Assembly (NCBI RefSeq): GCF_026651855.1
Contig: NZ_CP093280.1
Span: 3,760,001-3,824,000, forward strand
Reading direction: 5' to 3'
DNA: 64,000 nt
From: Pseudomonas silvicola
GTDB taxonomy: Bacteria; Pseudomonadota; Gammaproteobacteria; Pseudomonadales; Pseudomonadaceae
Shown here in pieces: positions 35,228 to 44,957 of this stretch. Positions within the stretch are counted from its first letter, which is position 1, and every line of letters begins with the position of its first letter. The notes below the pieces were generated by a model. The model was not told where the DNA came from. It did not search any database and saw only the letters and a program-made list of their open reading frames with translations. A program made the position numbers and the translations under genes.

Positions 35228-35971
35228 ATGGGACTTGCGTTGGTAACAGGCGGTAGTCGTGGCATTGGCGCTGCCATTGCGCGCGCCTTGGCGGCGAACG
35301 GTTACGGGGTGGTGTTGACCTATGAAAAAAATGCGCTGGCGGCCCACGCACTAGTTGATGAAATTATTGCAAACGGGGGTACAGCGCAGGCCGTACAACT
35401 TGATATTTCTCGCGAGGCGGCCATTGTCGACTTGTTCCGTCTGCTCGATGAATATGCCATGCCGCTGAGTGTGCTGGTCAACAATGCCGGTGTTACCGGC
35501 GGGTTCAGTCGTCTGGACGCATTAACGCTTGAACAATTGCACCGCGTGTTTGAGGTCAACGTATTTGGGGCTTTTCTCTGCGCCCGTGAGGCAGTGCGGC
35601 GAATGGGGCGTGAATCGGGTGGCGAAGGTGGAGTCATCATCAACATCTCATCCCGCGCGGCGCAGTTGGGGGGTGGTGGCGAATGGATTCATTACGCGGC
35701 CTCCAAAGGAGCGCTGGATAGCCTCACGGTGGGCCTGGCCAAAGAAGTGGCCGCGCAGGGGATTCGGGTCAATGGTGTAGCGCCTGGCATCATCGACACC
35801 GACTTGCATGCTGACGCGGGAAAGCCTGACCGAGCAGAGCAATTGGGCGCATCGGTGCCGTTGGCCAGGCCCGGGCAACCCGCCGAGGTTGCCGACTGCG
35901 TTGTGTGGCTGGCGTCAGCCGCGGCAGCCTATGTCACGGGGGCGATCATTCCTGTAGCGGGCGGACGCTAG
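35228..35971 (+). CDS. SDR-family oxidoreductase of the NRPS locus (2), FabG-like
   Basis: 247 aa from the ATG at 35228 (AGAGG upstream; the frame extends further up without SDR features). LVTGGSRGIGAAIA, VNNAGVTGG, then catalytic serine (INISSRAAQL) and YAASK, as in 3-oxoacyl-ACP-reductase-like SDRs. The codon usage and base composition look more AT-rich than the neighbours to the left. Divergent from the NRPS and convergent with the LysR gene, overlapping it by 4 bp. Confidence 0.85.
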   Translation: MGLALVTGGSRGIGAAIARALAANGYGVVLTYEKNALAAHALVDEIIANGGTAQAVQLDISREAAIVDLFRLLDEYAMPLSVLVNNAGVTGGFSRLDALTLEQLHRVFEVNVFGAFLCAREAVRRMGRESGGEGGVIINISSRAAQLGGGGEWIHYAASKGALDSLTVGLAKEVAAQGIRVNGVAPGIIDTDLHADAGKPDRAEQLGASVPLARPGQPAEVADCVVWLASAAAAYVTGAIIPVAGGR

Positions 35972-36927
35972 GCGCTGGGTACGGTAACCGTCAAATCCAG
36001 CATGGGTAGCAGATTGTGCACCGCCGCCATGCTGTTTTCTTCCAGCCAGGCAACGCTCATGGGGGAGCACAGGAGGTCGCCCTCTATCGGAATGAAGGCA
36101 ATGCCTTGGCGAGGTTCCGCACCCACGCTCTGTGGGACAAAGGTCAAGCCGACGCCGGCGCGGGTCAGCCCGAGTGCCGCCTGAAGGTTCTCCACCTGCT
36201 GGACAATGTCCAATCTGATGGTGGCAGCTTCCAGGGTGTTCAGAATCAGATCCGTCAGGCTTGGCAGGGGGTAGCGTGGGTACAGAACCGTCTTTTGGCC
36301 ATCTAGGTTGGCCAGGGTAATGCACGTGCGGGTAGCCAGAGGGTGGGCGCTTGGCAGGGCGACGACCAACGGTTCGTTCAGCAATAATTTTTGCTGCAGC
36401 GCGGGCGTTTCATTGATGGGCGGGCGAGAGAAACCGATATCGATCGTACGGGCCATGAGCGCCGATGCGATGTCGGCGGCCAACAATTCCTTGAACGTCA
36501 ACTCCACGGCGGGGTAACACTGCTGGAACATGCCCAGGATTTCGGGAAGTTTGTTGTACATGGCTGAGCCGGCGAAGCCTATCGCCAGGCGACCCTGTTT
36601 GCCTTCGGCGATACCTTTGATATCGCGAACGCTGCTGGTGATATCGCTCAGGATGAGGTTGACCCGCAGCAGAAACTGTTCGCCCGCCTCGGTGAGCCGC
36701 AGTGGGCGGGTATGACGTTCGAGCAAGGTAACGCCCAGCTCACTTTCCAGTTGCATGATCTGCTGGCTGAGCGGGGGTTGAGCCATATGCAGCTTTTCCG
36801 CGGCGCGAGTGAAATTGAGTTCTTCGGCAACGGCCTTGAAATAACGTAGGTGGCGCAGTTCCAACCGGTGTTCGCAGTCGGATGGCAAGAGGGAAGGGCT
36901 AGCGGCTTTGGGGTACAGGGCAGGCAT
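35968..36927 (-). CDS. LysR-family regulator of the NRPS locus
   Basis: 319 aa. Winged HTH about residues 22-82 (LRHLRYFKAVAEELNFTRAAEKLHMAQPPLSQQI), effector domain after residue 105 (RLAIGFAGSAMYNKLPEIL). It resembles the BenM/CatR-type LysR group. The start at 36927 has only a weak ribosome site, so the true start could be slightly later, near the ELRHLRYF segment. It closes the biosynthetic locus and overlaps the FabG-like SDR by 4 bp at the 3' ends. Its operator may be the dyad at 35118-35134. Confidence 0.85.
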   Translation of the reverse strand: MPALYPKAASPSLLPSDCEHRLELRHLRYFKAVAEELNFTRAAEKLHMAQPPLSQQIMQLESELGVTLLERHTRPLRLTEAGEQFLLRVNLILSDITSSVRDIKGIAEGKQGRLAIGFAGSAMYNKLPEILGMFQQCYPAVELTFKELLAADIASALMARTIDIGFSRPPINETPALQQKLLLNEPLVVALPSAHPLATRTCITLANLDGQKTVLYPRYPLPSLTDLILNTLEAATIRLDIVQQVENLQAALGLTRAGVGLTFVPQSVGAEPRQGIAFIPIEGDLLCSPMSVAWLEENSMAAVHNLLPMLDLTVTVPSA

Positions 36928-37199
36928 GAAGAAACAGTCCTTGTATTATTTGTATTCGGCTACAACGGCAATGCTAGAGGGCGTGCAGATCAATTCGTGG
37001 GCGAACGTCAGGCATACGGTCATGCGAATGTACGCTGCTGTCCAACGTCTGGCCATCCAGGCGGCTGGCAATGCCTCGCTTTCGCAGCCCTGCGGCGAAA
37101 GACTGAACGCCTGTCGCGCACGGGTCTCGAATCCAGTAGTGCCGCCATGGCCGGTCAAACCCGATCAGCCAGCGGCCCCTGAATGCTGGAGTGTTGACC

Positions 37200-37874
37200 A
37201 TGCAGTTGGAAACGTCATTCATCTTCGACCTCGACGGCACGCTGACCGACAGCGTTTACCAGAACGTGGCCGCCTGGAAAGAAGCCCTGGACGCCGAGAA
37301 CATCCCGCTGGCGATGTGGCGCATCCACCGAAAAATCGGTATGAGCGGGGGGTTGATGTTGAAGTCCTTGTGCCGCGAGACGGGCCTTGAGATCGACGAT
37401 GCCCAGGCCAAACGCCTGAGCGAACATCATGCCAAAGCCTACGAGCGGCTGCAGGGCCAGATCATTGCGCTGCCTGGGGCCGTCGAGTTGCTGCACGCGC
37501 TTGACCAGGGTGGGTTCAAATGGTGCATCGCCACCAGCGGCGGCAGTGATACGGCCCACATCAACCTCAAGGCACTGGGGCTGGGCCTGGACGAGGTCAC
37601 GCTGATCACCCGTGATGAGGTGAAATACGGCAAGCCGGACCCGGCGCTTTTCCGCACCGCCGCTGACCGAATGGGTGTGCCGATCGAGCAATGCCTGGTG
37701 GTGGGCGATGCTATCTGGGACATGCTGGCGGCCCGGCGTTGCAAGGCCACCGGTATTGGCGTGCTTTCGGGTGGCTATGACATCTCGGAGCTAGAGCGCG
37801 CCGGGGCGTTGCGGGTGTATGAAGATGCGCTGGATGTGCTCAACCACCTGGAAGAAGTGGCATCGCGCCCCTAG
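37200..37874 (+). CDS. HAD-family phosphatase (phosphoglycolate-phosphatase-like)
   Basis: 224 aa from the ATG at 37200, with GGAG 8 bp upstream; a GTG at 37191 overlaps that site. HAD motifs: FDLDGTLTDS (nucleophile and acid/base Asp), CIATSGG (motif II), KYGKPDP (Lys) and VVGDAIWDM (acidic motif). A helical cap domain lies between motifs I and II. Substrates in this group are small phosphate esters, often sugar phosphates. The stop codon sits in the loop of a terminator-like hairpin. Confidence 0.85.
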   Translation: MQLETSFIFDLDGTLTDSVYQNVAAWKEALDAENIPLAMWRIHRKIGMSGGLMLKSLCRETGLEIDDAQAKRLSEHHAKAYERLQGQIIALPGAVELLHALDQGGFKWCIATSGGSDTAHINLKALGLGLDEVTLITRDEVKYGKPDPALFRTAADRMGVPIEQCLVVGDAIWDMLAARRCKATGIGVLSGGYDISELERAGALRVYEDALDVLNHLEEVASRP

Positions 37875-37883
37875 GGCGCGATG
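37861..37883 (+). terminator. Perfect 10-bp hairpin enclosing the HAD stop codon
   Basis: CATCGCGCCC-CTA-GGGCGCGATG; the TAG stop at 37872-37874 overlaps the loop and right arm. A TTTT follows 11 bp later. Likely the intrinsic terminator of the HAD gene, although the T-run is displaced. Confidence 0.55.
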
Positions 37884-37902
37884 CGGCGGTTGGGTTTTCC
37901 CC

Positions 37903-37966
37903 GTGGGACCGGGTGGTGTATCCGCCAGACCGCGGCATCGCCTTCCCGAGCTTCGCCCGGTCCCAC
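37903..37966. repeat. Inverted REP-like pair (same family as 26785-26862)
   Basis: GTGGGACCGGG at the left and TTCCCGAGCTTCGCCC-GGTCCCAC (37943-37966) at the right face each other. The same inverted-pair arrangement and core (GGGACCGGGCGAA.CTCGGGAA) occurs near 26.8 kb. It fills the gap between the HAD gene and the small protein on the other strand. Confidence 0.65.
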
Positions 37967-37976
37967 ACGCGGTCGG

Positions 37977-38186
37977 TCACGCCCCCCGTCGCGCATCGCA
38001 GCGGTAGAAAATCGTCTTGTCCTCCTGCGCCTTGTTCAGCCCCTGCGCCCGGGCGCTGCACTGCTGCGCCCGGGCGTCGTCGTTGAGAAACTTGGGCGCC
38101 ATCCACACAAACTGCGGCGGCATGCAGTTGTCATGGGCCGCGGTGGTGCACACCACCGCGTTGAGAAAAAAAGCCGGAAGGTTCAT
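37977..38186 (-). CDS. Small Cys-containing conserved hypothetical, 69 aa
   Basis: Starts MNLPAFFLNAVVCTTAAHDNCMPPQ and has four cysteines (C13, C21, and in QQCSARAQ and FYRCDARRG). The hydrophobic first 18 residues could be a short signal or anchor. A strong AAGGAG lies before the ATG, supporting expression. No family recognised. Confidence 0.6.
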   Translation of the reverse strand: MNLPAFFLNAVVCTTAAHDNCMPPQFVWMAPKFLNDDARAQQCSARAQGLNKAQEDKTIFYRCDARRGA

Positions 38187-38341
38187 CGCTCACTCCTTGT
38201 GAGTAGAAAAACAGCGCCGGTCATCGACGCCCCTATCCCTTTCTGAGCCTGTCAGGCCCAGCAGGTTCGCAGTTTTCGTGTAGCACTGGGTACGCCCTCG
38301 GTTACCAACCCGACATCAGGTCGCACCCACTCTCCATCGTG

Positions 38342-38359
38342 AATGCACAATTGTACATT
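38342..38359. promoter_or_regulatory. Near-perfect palindrome upstream of the RND operon
   Basis: AATGCACAATTGTACATT is an 18-bp palindrome with one mismatched pair, 45 bp before the first efflux gene. It has the size and symmetry of a TetR-family operator. No tetR-type gene is adjacent, so the repressor would be encoded elsewhere. Confidence 0.45.
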
Positions 38360-38404
38360 AACGTCGTTAGCTAGCTATCTATTTGCTCGCAACGAGGACC
38401 TTCC

Positions 38405-39547
38405 ATGAAACTCAAGCCTTGCGTGACCACCGTGGTCGCCGCAGCGGCCCTGGCCTGCCTGCTCAGCGGCTGCAATAAAGAGGCGGCCGCCCCCGCCCAG
38501 CAGACGCCCGAGGTCGGCGTGGTAACCCTGCACCCACAACCCTACGCCCTGACCCGTGAAGTCCCCGGCCGTGTCACCGCCTTCCGGGTCGCCGAAGTGC
38601 GCCCCCAGGTAGATGGCGTCATTCTCAAACGCCTGTTCAAGGAAGGTACAGACGTCAAGGCTGGCGAGCAGCTGTACCAGATCGACCCCTCGGTGTACGA
38701 AGCCACCCTGGCCAGCGCCAAGGCCAGCCTGGCCTCCGCCAAGTCCCTGGCCGACCGTTACAAGCAGTTGATCGATGAACAGGCGGTCAGCCGCCAGGAG
38801 TACGACAACGCCCGTTCCACCGAGCTGCAGGACCAGGCCGCGCTGATGACGGCGCAGATCAACATGCGCTACACCAAGGTGCTGGCGCCCATTGATGGCC
38901 GCATCGGCCGTTCCAGCGTGACCGAAGGCGCTCTGGTCACGAGTGCCCAGACCACCGCCATGGCCACCATCCAGCAACTGGACCCCATCTACGTGGATGT
39001 CACCGAGTCCTCGGCCAACCTGCTGAAACTGCGCAAGGCCCTGGCCAGCGGGCAGCTGCAGAAAGCCGGCGACAACGGTGCCAAGGTCAAGCTGACCCTG
39101 GAAGACGGCAGTGCCTTCAATCAGGATGGCACTCTGGAATTCTCGGAAGTGTCGGTGGACGAAAGCACCGGCTCCGTGACCCTGCGTGCCAAGTTCCCCA
39201 ACCCTGACCACACCCTGCTGCCCGGCATGTTCGTGCACGCGCAATTGCAGGCCGGTATCGCCAGCACCGCTATTCTGGCGCCCCAGCAGGGCGTGACCCA
39301 TGACCTCAAGGGCACCCCCACCGCATTGGTGGTCAATGCCGACAACAAGGTCGAGCTGCGTGAACTGAAAGCCAGCCGCACCGTGGGTACCGACTGGCTG
39401 ATCGAAGACGGCCTGCACGATGGCGACCGCGTCATCACCGAAGGCCTGCAGTACGTCAAGCCCGGCGAAACCGTGAAGGTCAGCGCCGCCAGCAACGTCG
39501 AGCCTGCCGCCAACGCCCAGGCCAGCGTCGCGGCGAAGGGGGAGTAA
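38405..39547 (+). CDS. RND efflux membrane-fusion lipoprotein (MexA/TtgA/TtgD-like)
   Basis: 380 aa. Lipoprotein signal with lipobox LLSGC (C23). Typical MexA order: barrel-sandwich halves (RVAEVRPQVDGVILKRLFKEG; TKVLAPIDGRIG), alpha hairpin between them (about 95-165), beta-barrel and membrane-proximal domain (LKGTPTALVV). It bridges the inner-membrane pump and outer channel of a tripartite drug/solvent pump. GAGG sits upstream of the ATG. The paralogue (TtgA versus TtgD or others) cannot be settled by eye. Confidence 0.93.
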   Translation: MKLKPCVTTVVAAAALACLLSGCNKEAAAPAQQTPEVGVVTLHPQPYALTREVPGRVTAFRVAEVRPQVDGVILKRLFKEGTDVKAGEQLYQIDPSVYEATLASAKASLASAKSLADRYKQLIDEQAVSRQEYDNARSTELQDQAALMTAQINMRYTKVLAPIDGRIGRSSVTEGALVTSAQTTAMATIQQLDPIYVDVTESSANLLKLRKALASGQLQKAGDNGAKVKLTLEDGSAFNQDGTLEFSEVSVDESTGSVTLRAKFPNPDHTLLPGMFVHAQLQAGIASTAILAPQQGVTHDLKGTPTALVVNADNKVELRELKASRTVGTDWLIEDGLHDGDRVITEGLQYVKPGETVKVSAASNVEPAANAQASVAAKGE

Positions 39548-39550
39548 CCC

Positions 39551-42500
39551 ATGTCCAAGTTCTTTATCGACCGGCCCATCTTCGCCTGGGTGGTTGCCCT
39601 GGTGATCATGCTGGTCGGTGCGCTGTCGATCCTCAACCTGCCTGTCAACCAGTACCCCAGCATCGCGCCGCCCGCCATCGACATCACCGTGACCTACCCG
39701 GGCGCTTCCGCGCAGACCGTGCAGGACACCGTGGTGCAGGTGATCGAGCAGCAGCTCAACGGCATCGACAACCTGCGCTACATTTCCTCGGACAGCAACT
39801 CCGACGGTTCGATGACCATCGAGGCGACCTTCAATCAGGGCACCAACCCGGACATGGCCCAGGTGCAGGTGCAGAACAAGCTCAACCTGGCCACGCCCCT
39901 GCTGCCCCAGGAAGTGCAGAACCAGGGTATCCGCGTGACCAAGGGGGTGAAGAACTTCCTGATGGTGATCGGCCTGGTGTCGGACGATGGCAGCATGACC
40001 AAGGACGACTTGGCCAACTACATCGTTTCCAACATGCAGGACCCCATCTCGCGCACCAGCGGCGTGGGTGACTTCCAGGTGTTCGGCGCCCAGTACGCCA
40101 TGCGCATCTGGCTGGACCCGGCCAAACTCAACAAGTACCAGTTGACCCCGGCCGATGTCTCTACCGCCATTACCAACCAGAACGTGCAGGTGTCCTCCGG
40201 CCAGTTCGGCGGCCTGCCGTCGGTGGCGCATCAGGAGCTGAACGCCACCATCATCGGCAAGACCCGCCTGCAAACCGCCGAACAGTTCAAGAAGATCCTG
40301 CTGAAGGTCAACACCGATGGCTCCCAGGTGCGCATCGGCGACGTAGCCGATGTGGGCCTTGGCGGCGAAAACTACAGCATCAGCTCCGAGTACAACGGCA
40401 AGCCGGCCTCGGGCATGGCCATCAAATTGGCCACCGGCGCGAACGCCCTGGACACCGCCAAGGCCATCCGTGAAACCGTCAACCAACTGGAACCCTTCTT
40501 CCCGCCAGGGGTGAAGGTGGTGTACCCCTATGACACCACGCCGGTGATCACGGGCTCCATCCATGGCGTGATCGAAACCCTGGTGGAAGCGATCATCCTG
40601 GTGTTCCTGGTGATGCTGCTGTTCCTGCAGAACATTCGTGCCACGCTGATCACCACCATGGCCGTGCCTGTGGTGCTGCTGGGCACCTTCGGTATCCTCG
40701 CCGCCGCCGGTTTCAGCATCAATACCCTGACCATGTTCGGCATGGTCCTGGCCATCGGTCTGTTGGTGGACGACGCCATCGTGGTGGTGGAAAACGTCGA
40801 GCGGGTGATGAGTGAAGAGGGCTTGTCCCCCAAGGAGGCCACCAAGAAGTCCATGGGCCAGATCCAGGGGGCACTGGTGGGCATCGCCATGGTGCTCTCG
40901 GCGGTGCTGCTGCCCATGGCGTTCTTCGGTGGCTCCACCGGGGTGATCTACCGCCAGTTCTCCATCACCATCGTGTCGGCCATGGCCCTGTCGGTGCTGG
41001 TGGCGCTGATCTTCACCCCGGCGCTGTGCGCCACGATTCTCAAGCCCGTTGCCAAGGGGCACCACGGCAAGACCACCGGTTTCTTTGGCTGGTTCAACCG
41101 CACCTTCGACAACGGCGTACACCGCTACGAGCGCAGCGTCAGCCGTATTCTGCGCAACAAGGTGCCGTACCTGCTGGCCTATGCCTTGATCGTGGTGGGC
41201 ATGATCTGGCTGTTCACGCGCATCCCGTCTTCGTTCCTGCCGGAAGAAGACCAGGGCGTGCTGTTCACCCAGGTGCAGACGCCACCCGGTACCCCGGCCC
41301 AGCGCACCCAGCAGGTCATCGACCGCATGCGTGACTACATGCTGACCAAGGAAACCGGTGCGGTGCGTTCGGTGTTCACCGTCACGGGCTTCAACTTCGC
41401 CGGCCGCAGCCAGAACTCGGGCATGGGCTTCGTCATGCTCAAGCCCTGGGACGAGCGCAACGCCGACAACAGCGTCTCGGCCCTGGCCGCCCGCGCCCAG
41501 AAGCATTTCCTAGGCTTCCGTGACGCCATGGTGTTTGCCTTCGCGCCGCCCGCGGTGATGGAGCTGGGCAACGCCAGCGGTTTCGACGTGTACCTGCAGG
41601 ACCGCTCCGGCGTGGGCCACGCCAAGTTGATGGAAGCGCGCAACAAGTTCCTCGCTGCCGCCGCCAAGAGCCCGATCCTGGCGCAAGTGCGCCCCAATGG
41701 CCTGGACGACGAACCGCAGTACCAGTTGATCCTCGACGACGAGCGTACCGAGGCGCTGGGCGTGACGGTTGCCGACGTCAACGACACCCTGTCGTATGCC
41801 TTCGGTGGCAGCTACGTGAACGATTTCATCGACCGGGGCCGGGTGAAGAAGGTGTACATCCAGGGCAAGGCCGACTCGCGCATGAACCCTGAAGACCTGA
41901 ACAAGTGGTACGTGCGCAACAGCGCCGGCACCATGGTGCCCTTCTCGGCGTTCGCCAGTGGCAAGTGGATCTACGGTTCGCCGAAGCTGTCGCGTTTCAA
42001 CGGTGTGTCGGCGGTGGAAATCCTCGGTGCCCCGGCCCCCGGCCACAGCACCGGCGAGGCCATGGCCGAAGTGGAGCGCATTGCCGCCACGCTGCCCACC
42101 GGCGTCGGTTATGCCTGGACCGGGTTGTCGTACGAAGAGAAATTGTCCGGTTCCCAGGCACCCGCGCTGTATGCCATTTCCATGCTGATGGTGTTCCTGT
42201 GCCTGGCTGCGTTGTATGAAAGCTGGTCAATTCCGATCGCCGTGATGCTGGTGGTACCCCTGGGGATCATCGGTGCGTTGCTGGCGACCACGTTGCGCGG
42301 CCTGTCCAACGACGTGTACTTCCAGGTGGGCCTGTTGACCACCATCGGCCTGGCGGCGAAGAACGCCATTCTGATCGTCGAGTTCGCCAAGGAGCTTCAC
42401 GAGCAGGGACGCAGCTACACCGAAGCGGCCATCGAGGCCTGCCGGCTGCGCCTGCGGCCGATCATCATGACCTCGCTGGCGTTCATCCTGGGCGTGGTGC

Positions 42501-42700
42501 CGCTGGCCATTTCCCACGGTGCCGGCGCGGGCAGCCAGCACGCCATCGGCACGGGCGTGATCGGCGGCATGCTGACCGCTACCACACTGGCCGTTTTCTG
42601 GGTGCCGTTGTTCTTTGTCTCGGTGTCGTCGCTGTTTGGCGACAAACGCAAGGCCAAGGACGAACCCGCACCTGCTCTTGAAGAGGAGAGCGCACAATGA
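39551..42700 (+). CDS. RND multidrug/solvent efflux pump (MexB/TtgB/TtgE-like)
   Basis: 1049 aa, full length for the HAE1 class. Twelve membrane segments in two halves with large periplasmic loops. Proton-relay residues are visible: the Asp pair in [18 protein letters not shown] and the Lys in [16 protein letters not shown]. It exports hydrophobic drugs, solvents or antibiotics by proton antiport. It starts 3 bp after the fusion protein and overlaps the channel gene by 4 bp (ATGA), so the three proteins are made from one transcript. Confidence 0.95.
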   Translation: MSKFFIDRPIFAWVVALVIMLVGALSILNLPVNQYPSIAPPAIDITVTYPGASAQTVQDTVVQVIEQQLNGIDNLRYISSDSNSDGSMTIEATFNQGTNPDMAQVQVQNKLNLATPLLPQEVQNQGIRVTKGVKNFLMVIGLVSDDGSMTKDDLANYIVSNMQDPISRTSGVGDFQVFGAQYAMRIWLDPAKLNKYQLTPADVSTAITNQNVQVSSGQFGGLPSVAHQELNATIIGKTRLQTAEQFKKILLKVNTDGSQVRIGDVADVGLGGENYSISSEYNGKPASGMAIKLATGANALDTAKAIRETVNQLEPFFPPGVKVVYPYDTTPVITGSIHGVIETLVEAIILVFLVMLLFLQNIRATLITTMAVPVVLLGTFGILAAAGFSINTLTMFGMVLAIGLLVDDAIVVVENVERVMSEEGLSPKEATKKSMGQIQGALVGIAMVLSAVLLPMAFFGGSTGVIYRQFSITIVSAMALSVLVALIFTPALCATILKPVAKGHHGKTTGFFGWFNRTFDNGVHRYERSVSRILRNKVPYLLAYALIVVGMIWLFTRIPSSFLPEEDQGVLFTQVQTPPGTPAQRTQQVIDRMRDYMLTKETGAVRSVFTVTGFNFAGRSQNSGMGFVMLKPWDERNADNSVSALAARAQKHFLGFRDAMVFAFAPPAVMELGNASGFDVYLQDRSGVGHAKLMEARNKFLAAAAKSPILAQVRPNGLDDEPQYQLILDDERTEALGVTVADVNDTLSYAFGGSYVNDFIDRGRVKKVYIQGKADSRMNPEDLNKWYVRNSAGTMVPFSAFASGKWIYGSPKLSRFNGVSAVEILGAPAPGHSTGEAMAEVERIAATLPTGVGYAWTGLSYEEKLSGSQAPALYAISMLMVFLCLAALYESWSIPIAVMLVVPLGIIGALLATTLRGLSNDVYFQVGLLTTIGLAAKNAILIVEFAKELHEQGRSYTEAAIEACRLRLRPIIMTSLAFILGVVPLAISHGAGAGSQHAIGTGVIGGMLTATTLAVFWVPLFFVSVSSLFGDKRKAKDEPAPALEEESAQ

Positions 42701-44106
42701 CCCGACCCCTTACGTTTCTGGCACTGGCGGCCTTCATGCTGGGTGGCTGTTCGCTGATCCCGCACTACGATCGCCCGGCAGCCCCCGTGGCCGCGCAGTT
42801 CCCCCAAGGGCCGGCGTATGCGCCGGCCCAGGAGGCGGCCGCCCAGGCCGCCGCCGAACAGGGCTGGCGCCAGGTTTTCCATGACCCGGCCTTGCAGGCG
42901 GTGATCCACACCGCCCTGGACAACAACCGCGACTTGCGCGTGGCCGCCTTGAATGTCGAGGCCTACCGCGCCCAGTACCGCATCCAGCGGGCAGACCTGT
43001 TCCCGGCCGTGACCGCTGGTAGCACGGCCGAACGCACGCGCACACCGGCTGACCTGAGCACCACCGGCAAGACCGCGGTGGGTGGCGAATACACCGCCAC
43101 CCTGGGGGTCAGCGCTTATGAACTCGACCTGTGGGGCCGGATGCGCAGCCTGAGCAAGGAGGCGCTGCAAACCTACCTGGCAAGCGACGAAGGCCGGCGC
43201 TCCACGCAGATCAGCCTGGTGGCCAGTGTGGCCAACGCCTGGTTTACCCTGGAGTCGGACAAGGAGCTGCTGAAGCTGACCCAGGACACCCTGCAAGCCT
43301 ATGAGCAAAGCTACAAGCTCACTGCTCACAGCGGCGAAGTGGGCGTGTCGACGGCGCTGGACGTGAGCCAGGCGCGCATCTCGGTGGAAACCGCCAAGGT
43401 CAGCCTGGCCAAGTATCAGCGCGCCGTGGCCCAGGACATGGACAACCTGGTGTTGCTGCTGGGCACGCACCTGCCCGATAACCTGCCGGCGGCGCAACCG
43501 CTGGCGGCGGGGCTGGTGGCCGAAGTACCGGCCGGCTTGCCGTCGGAGCTGCTGCAACGGCGCCCGGACATCCTCGAGGCCGAACATACCCTCAAGGCCG
43601 CCAACGCCAACATCGGCGCGGCCCGCGCGGCGTTCTTCCCCACCATCTCCCTGACAGCCAGTGCCGGCAGTGAAAGCGCCGACATGGGGCACCTGTTCAA
43701 GGGGGGGCAGGGCACCTGGACCTTTGCGCCGAGCATCAACATCCCGATCTTCAACGCCGGCAGCCTGAAAGCCAGCCTCGACTACGCGAAAATCGAGAAG
43801 GACGTCGACGTGGCCAGCTACGAGAAAGCCATCCAGACCGGTTTCCAGGAAGTCGCCGACGGCCTCGCGGCACGGCAGACCTACAAACAGCAACTGCAGG
43901 CCCAGACTGCCCTGGTGCAGGCCAACCAGGACTATTACCGCCTGGCCGAGCGCCGCTACCGCACCGGCATCGACAGCAACCTAACGTTCCTGGACGCCCA
44001 GCGCTCGCTGTTCAGCGCCCAACAGTCGGCCATCACCGACCGGCTGTCGCAGCTGACAGCCGAAGTGAATCTGTACAAGGCGTTGGGGGGAGGGTGGAAG
44101 GAGTGA
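42697..44106 (+). CDS. Outer-membrane efflux channel (OprM/TtgC/TtgF-like)
   Basis: 469 aa with lipobox LGGC (C18). Tandem TolC-type repeats, each with long helices ([32 protein letters not shown]), forming the trimeric outer-membrane channel. It ends [11 protein letters not shown], the usual OprM-family tail. Completes the tripartite pump; the REPIN array begins 27 bp after its stop. Confidence 0.94.
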   Translation: MTRPLTFLALAAFMLGGCSLIPHYDRPAAPVAAQFPQGPAYAPAQEAAAQAAAEQGWRQVFHDPALQAVIHTALDNNRDLRVAALNVEAYRAQYRIQRADLFPAVTAGSTAERTRTPADLSTTGKTAVGGEYTATLGVSAYELDLWGRMRSLSKEALQTYLASDEGRRSTQISLVASVANAWFTLESDKELLKLTQDTLQAYEQSYKLTAHSGEVGVSTALDVSQARISVETAKVSLAKYQRAVAQDMDNLVLLLGTHLPDNLPAAQPLAAGLVAEVPAGLPSELLQRRPDILEAEHTLKAANANIGAARAAFFPTISLTASAGSESADMGHLFKGGQGTWTFAPSINIPIFNAGSLKASLDYAKIEKDVDVASYEKAIQTGFQEVADGLAARQTYKQQLQAQTALVQANQDYYRLAERRYRTGIDSNLTFLDAQRSLFSAQQSAITDRLSQLTAEVNLYKALGGGWKE

Positions 44107-44269
44107 CCTGACCGGTCATTTCGTGTTGCCCCGTTCGCCAGCAAGCTGTGCTCCAACAGGCGTGCATCCTGTGCGTTCCAATAGGCTCACCCACGAAACA
44201 ATCCGCTATGACTTCGAATGCCCGGCATAGAACGGGTCTGTTTTCGGAGCAAAGTGGCCGGTACGCCCT

Positions 44270-44368
44270 GTTGGAGCACAGCTTGCTGGCGAAGCAGGCG
44301 GCGCGGTGTGTCGGGCTGCATGCGTGTGAGCAGGCCTGGCCCCGTTCGCGAGCAAGCTCTGCTCCAAC
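44270..44368. repeat. REPIN 1
   Basis: Left arm GTTGGAGCACAGCTTGCTGG-CGAA (44270-44293) and inverted right arm TTCGCGAGCAAGCTCTGCTC-CAAC (44345-44368), 51 bp apart. Two mismatches between the arms. Could form a long cruciform or RNA hairpin. Confidence 0.8.
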
Positions 44369-44504
44369 AGGTGTGCATCCTGGGAGCGTAGCTCGCTAGC
44401 CAACGAGGCCAGTTGGCTCGCCCACGACGGAAACAATCCGCTAAGACTTCGAAATGTCCGGCATAGAACGGGTCTGTTTTCAGAGCAAAGTGGCCGGTAC
44501 GGCT

Positions 44505-44603
44505 GTAGGAGCACAGCTTGCTGGCGAAGCAGGCGACGCGGTGTGTCGGACTGCATGCGTGTGAGCAGGCCTGGCCCCGTTCGCGAGCAAGCTCTGCTCT
44601 AAC
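44505..44603. repeat. REPIN 2
   Basis: Same architecture as REPIN 1: left arm at 44505-44528 (GTAGGAGCACAGCTTGCTGG) and right arm at 44580-44603 (ending CTCTAAC). Slight drift in both arms compared with REPINs 1 and 3. Confidence 0.8.
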
Positions 44604-44716
44604 AGGCGTGCATCCTGTGCGTTCCAATAGGCTCACCCACGAAACAATCCGCTATGACTTCGAAATGCCCGGCATAGAGCGGGTCTGTTTTCAGAGCAAA
44701 GTGGCCGGTACGCCCT

Positions 44717-44815
44717 GTTGGAGCACAGCTTGCTGGCGAAGCAGGCGGCGCGGTGTGTCGGGCTGCATGCGTGTGAGCAGGCCTGGCCCCGTTCGCGAGC
44801 AAGCTCTGCTCCAAC
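44717..44815. repeat. REPIN 3
   Basis: Left arm 44717-44740, right arm 44792-44815; sequence identical or nearly identical to REPIN 1, including the inner GCAGGCGGCGCGGTGTGTCG segment. Confidence 0.8.
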
Positions 44816-44957
44816 AGGTGTGCATCCTGGGAGCGTAGCTCGCTAGCCAACGAGGCCAGTCGGCTTGCCCACGATTGAAACAATCCGCTATGACTTCGAA
44901 TGCCCGGGCGGCCTGAATTCACTTACTTTCATTGCTTTCTTCTCGGGAGGCAATGGA

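Larger units (their letters stand above)
44134..44907. repeat. Higher-order tandem repeat of REPINs and RAYT-derived spacers
   Basis: Two copies of a unit of about 446 bp (44134-44579 and 44580 to about 44907). Each holds a REP arm, a spacer of type A (GTGCGTTCCAATAGGCTC), a REPIN, and a spacer of type B (GGGAGCGTAGCTCGCTAGCC). All spacers contain GAAACAATCCGCTA.GACTTCG; the two linking REPIN starts continue into AGAACGGGTCTGTTTTC.GAGCAAAG, close to the RAYT coding start downstream. They look like RAYT loci with the middle deleted. Confidence 0.75.

Noticed and set aside
37060-37147. tRNA-like 3' half with TCGAATCC and ending GCCGCCA, and GGCGGC 80 bp upstream
   Set aside because: Only a six-pair acceptor can be drawn; D, anticodon and T stems do not fold, and no anticodon loop is in the right place. 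Probably chance.
38375-41506. Very long (1043-codon) minus-strand frame across the RND genes
   Set aside because: Antisense artefact of high GC3 coding; the plus strand encodes the complete pump.
44187-44922. Several reading frames of 100-150 codons within the REPIN array
   Set aside because: They repeat the same peptide pattern with each REPIN copy, so they are by-products of the repeats.
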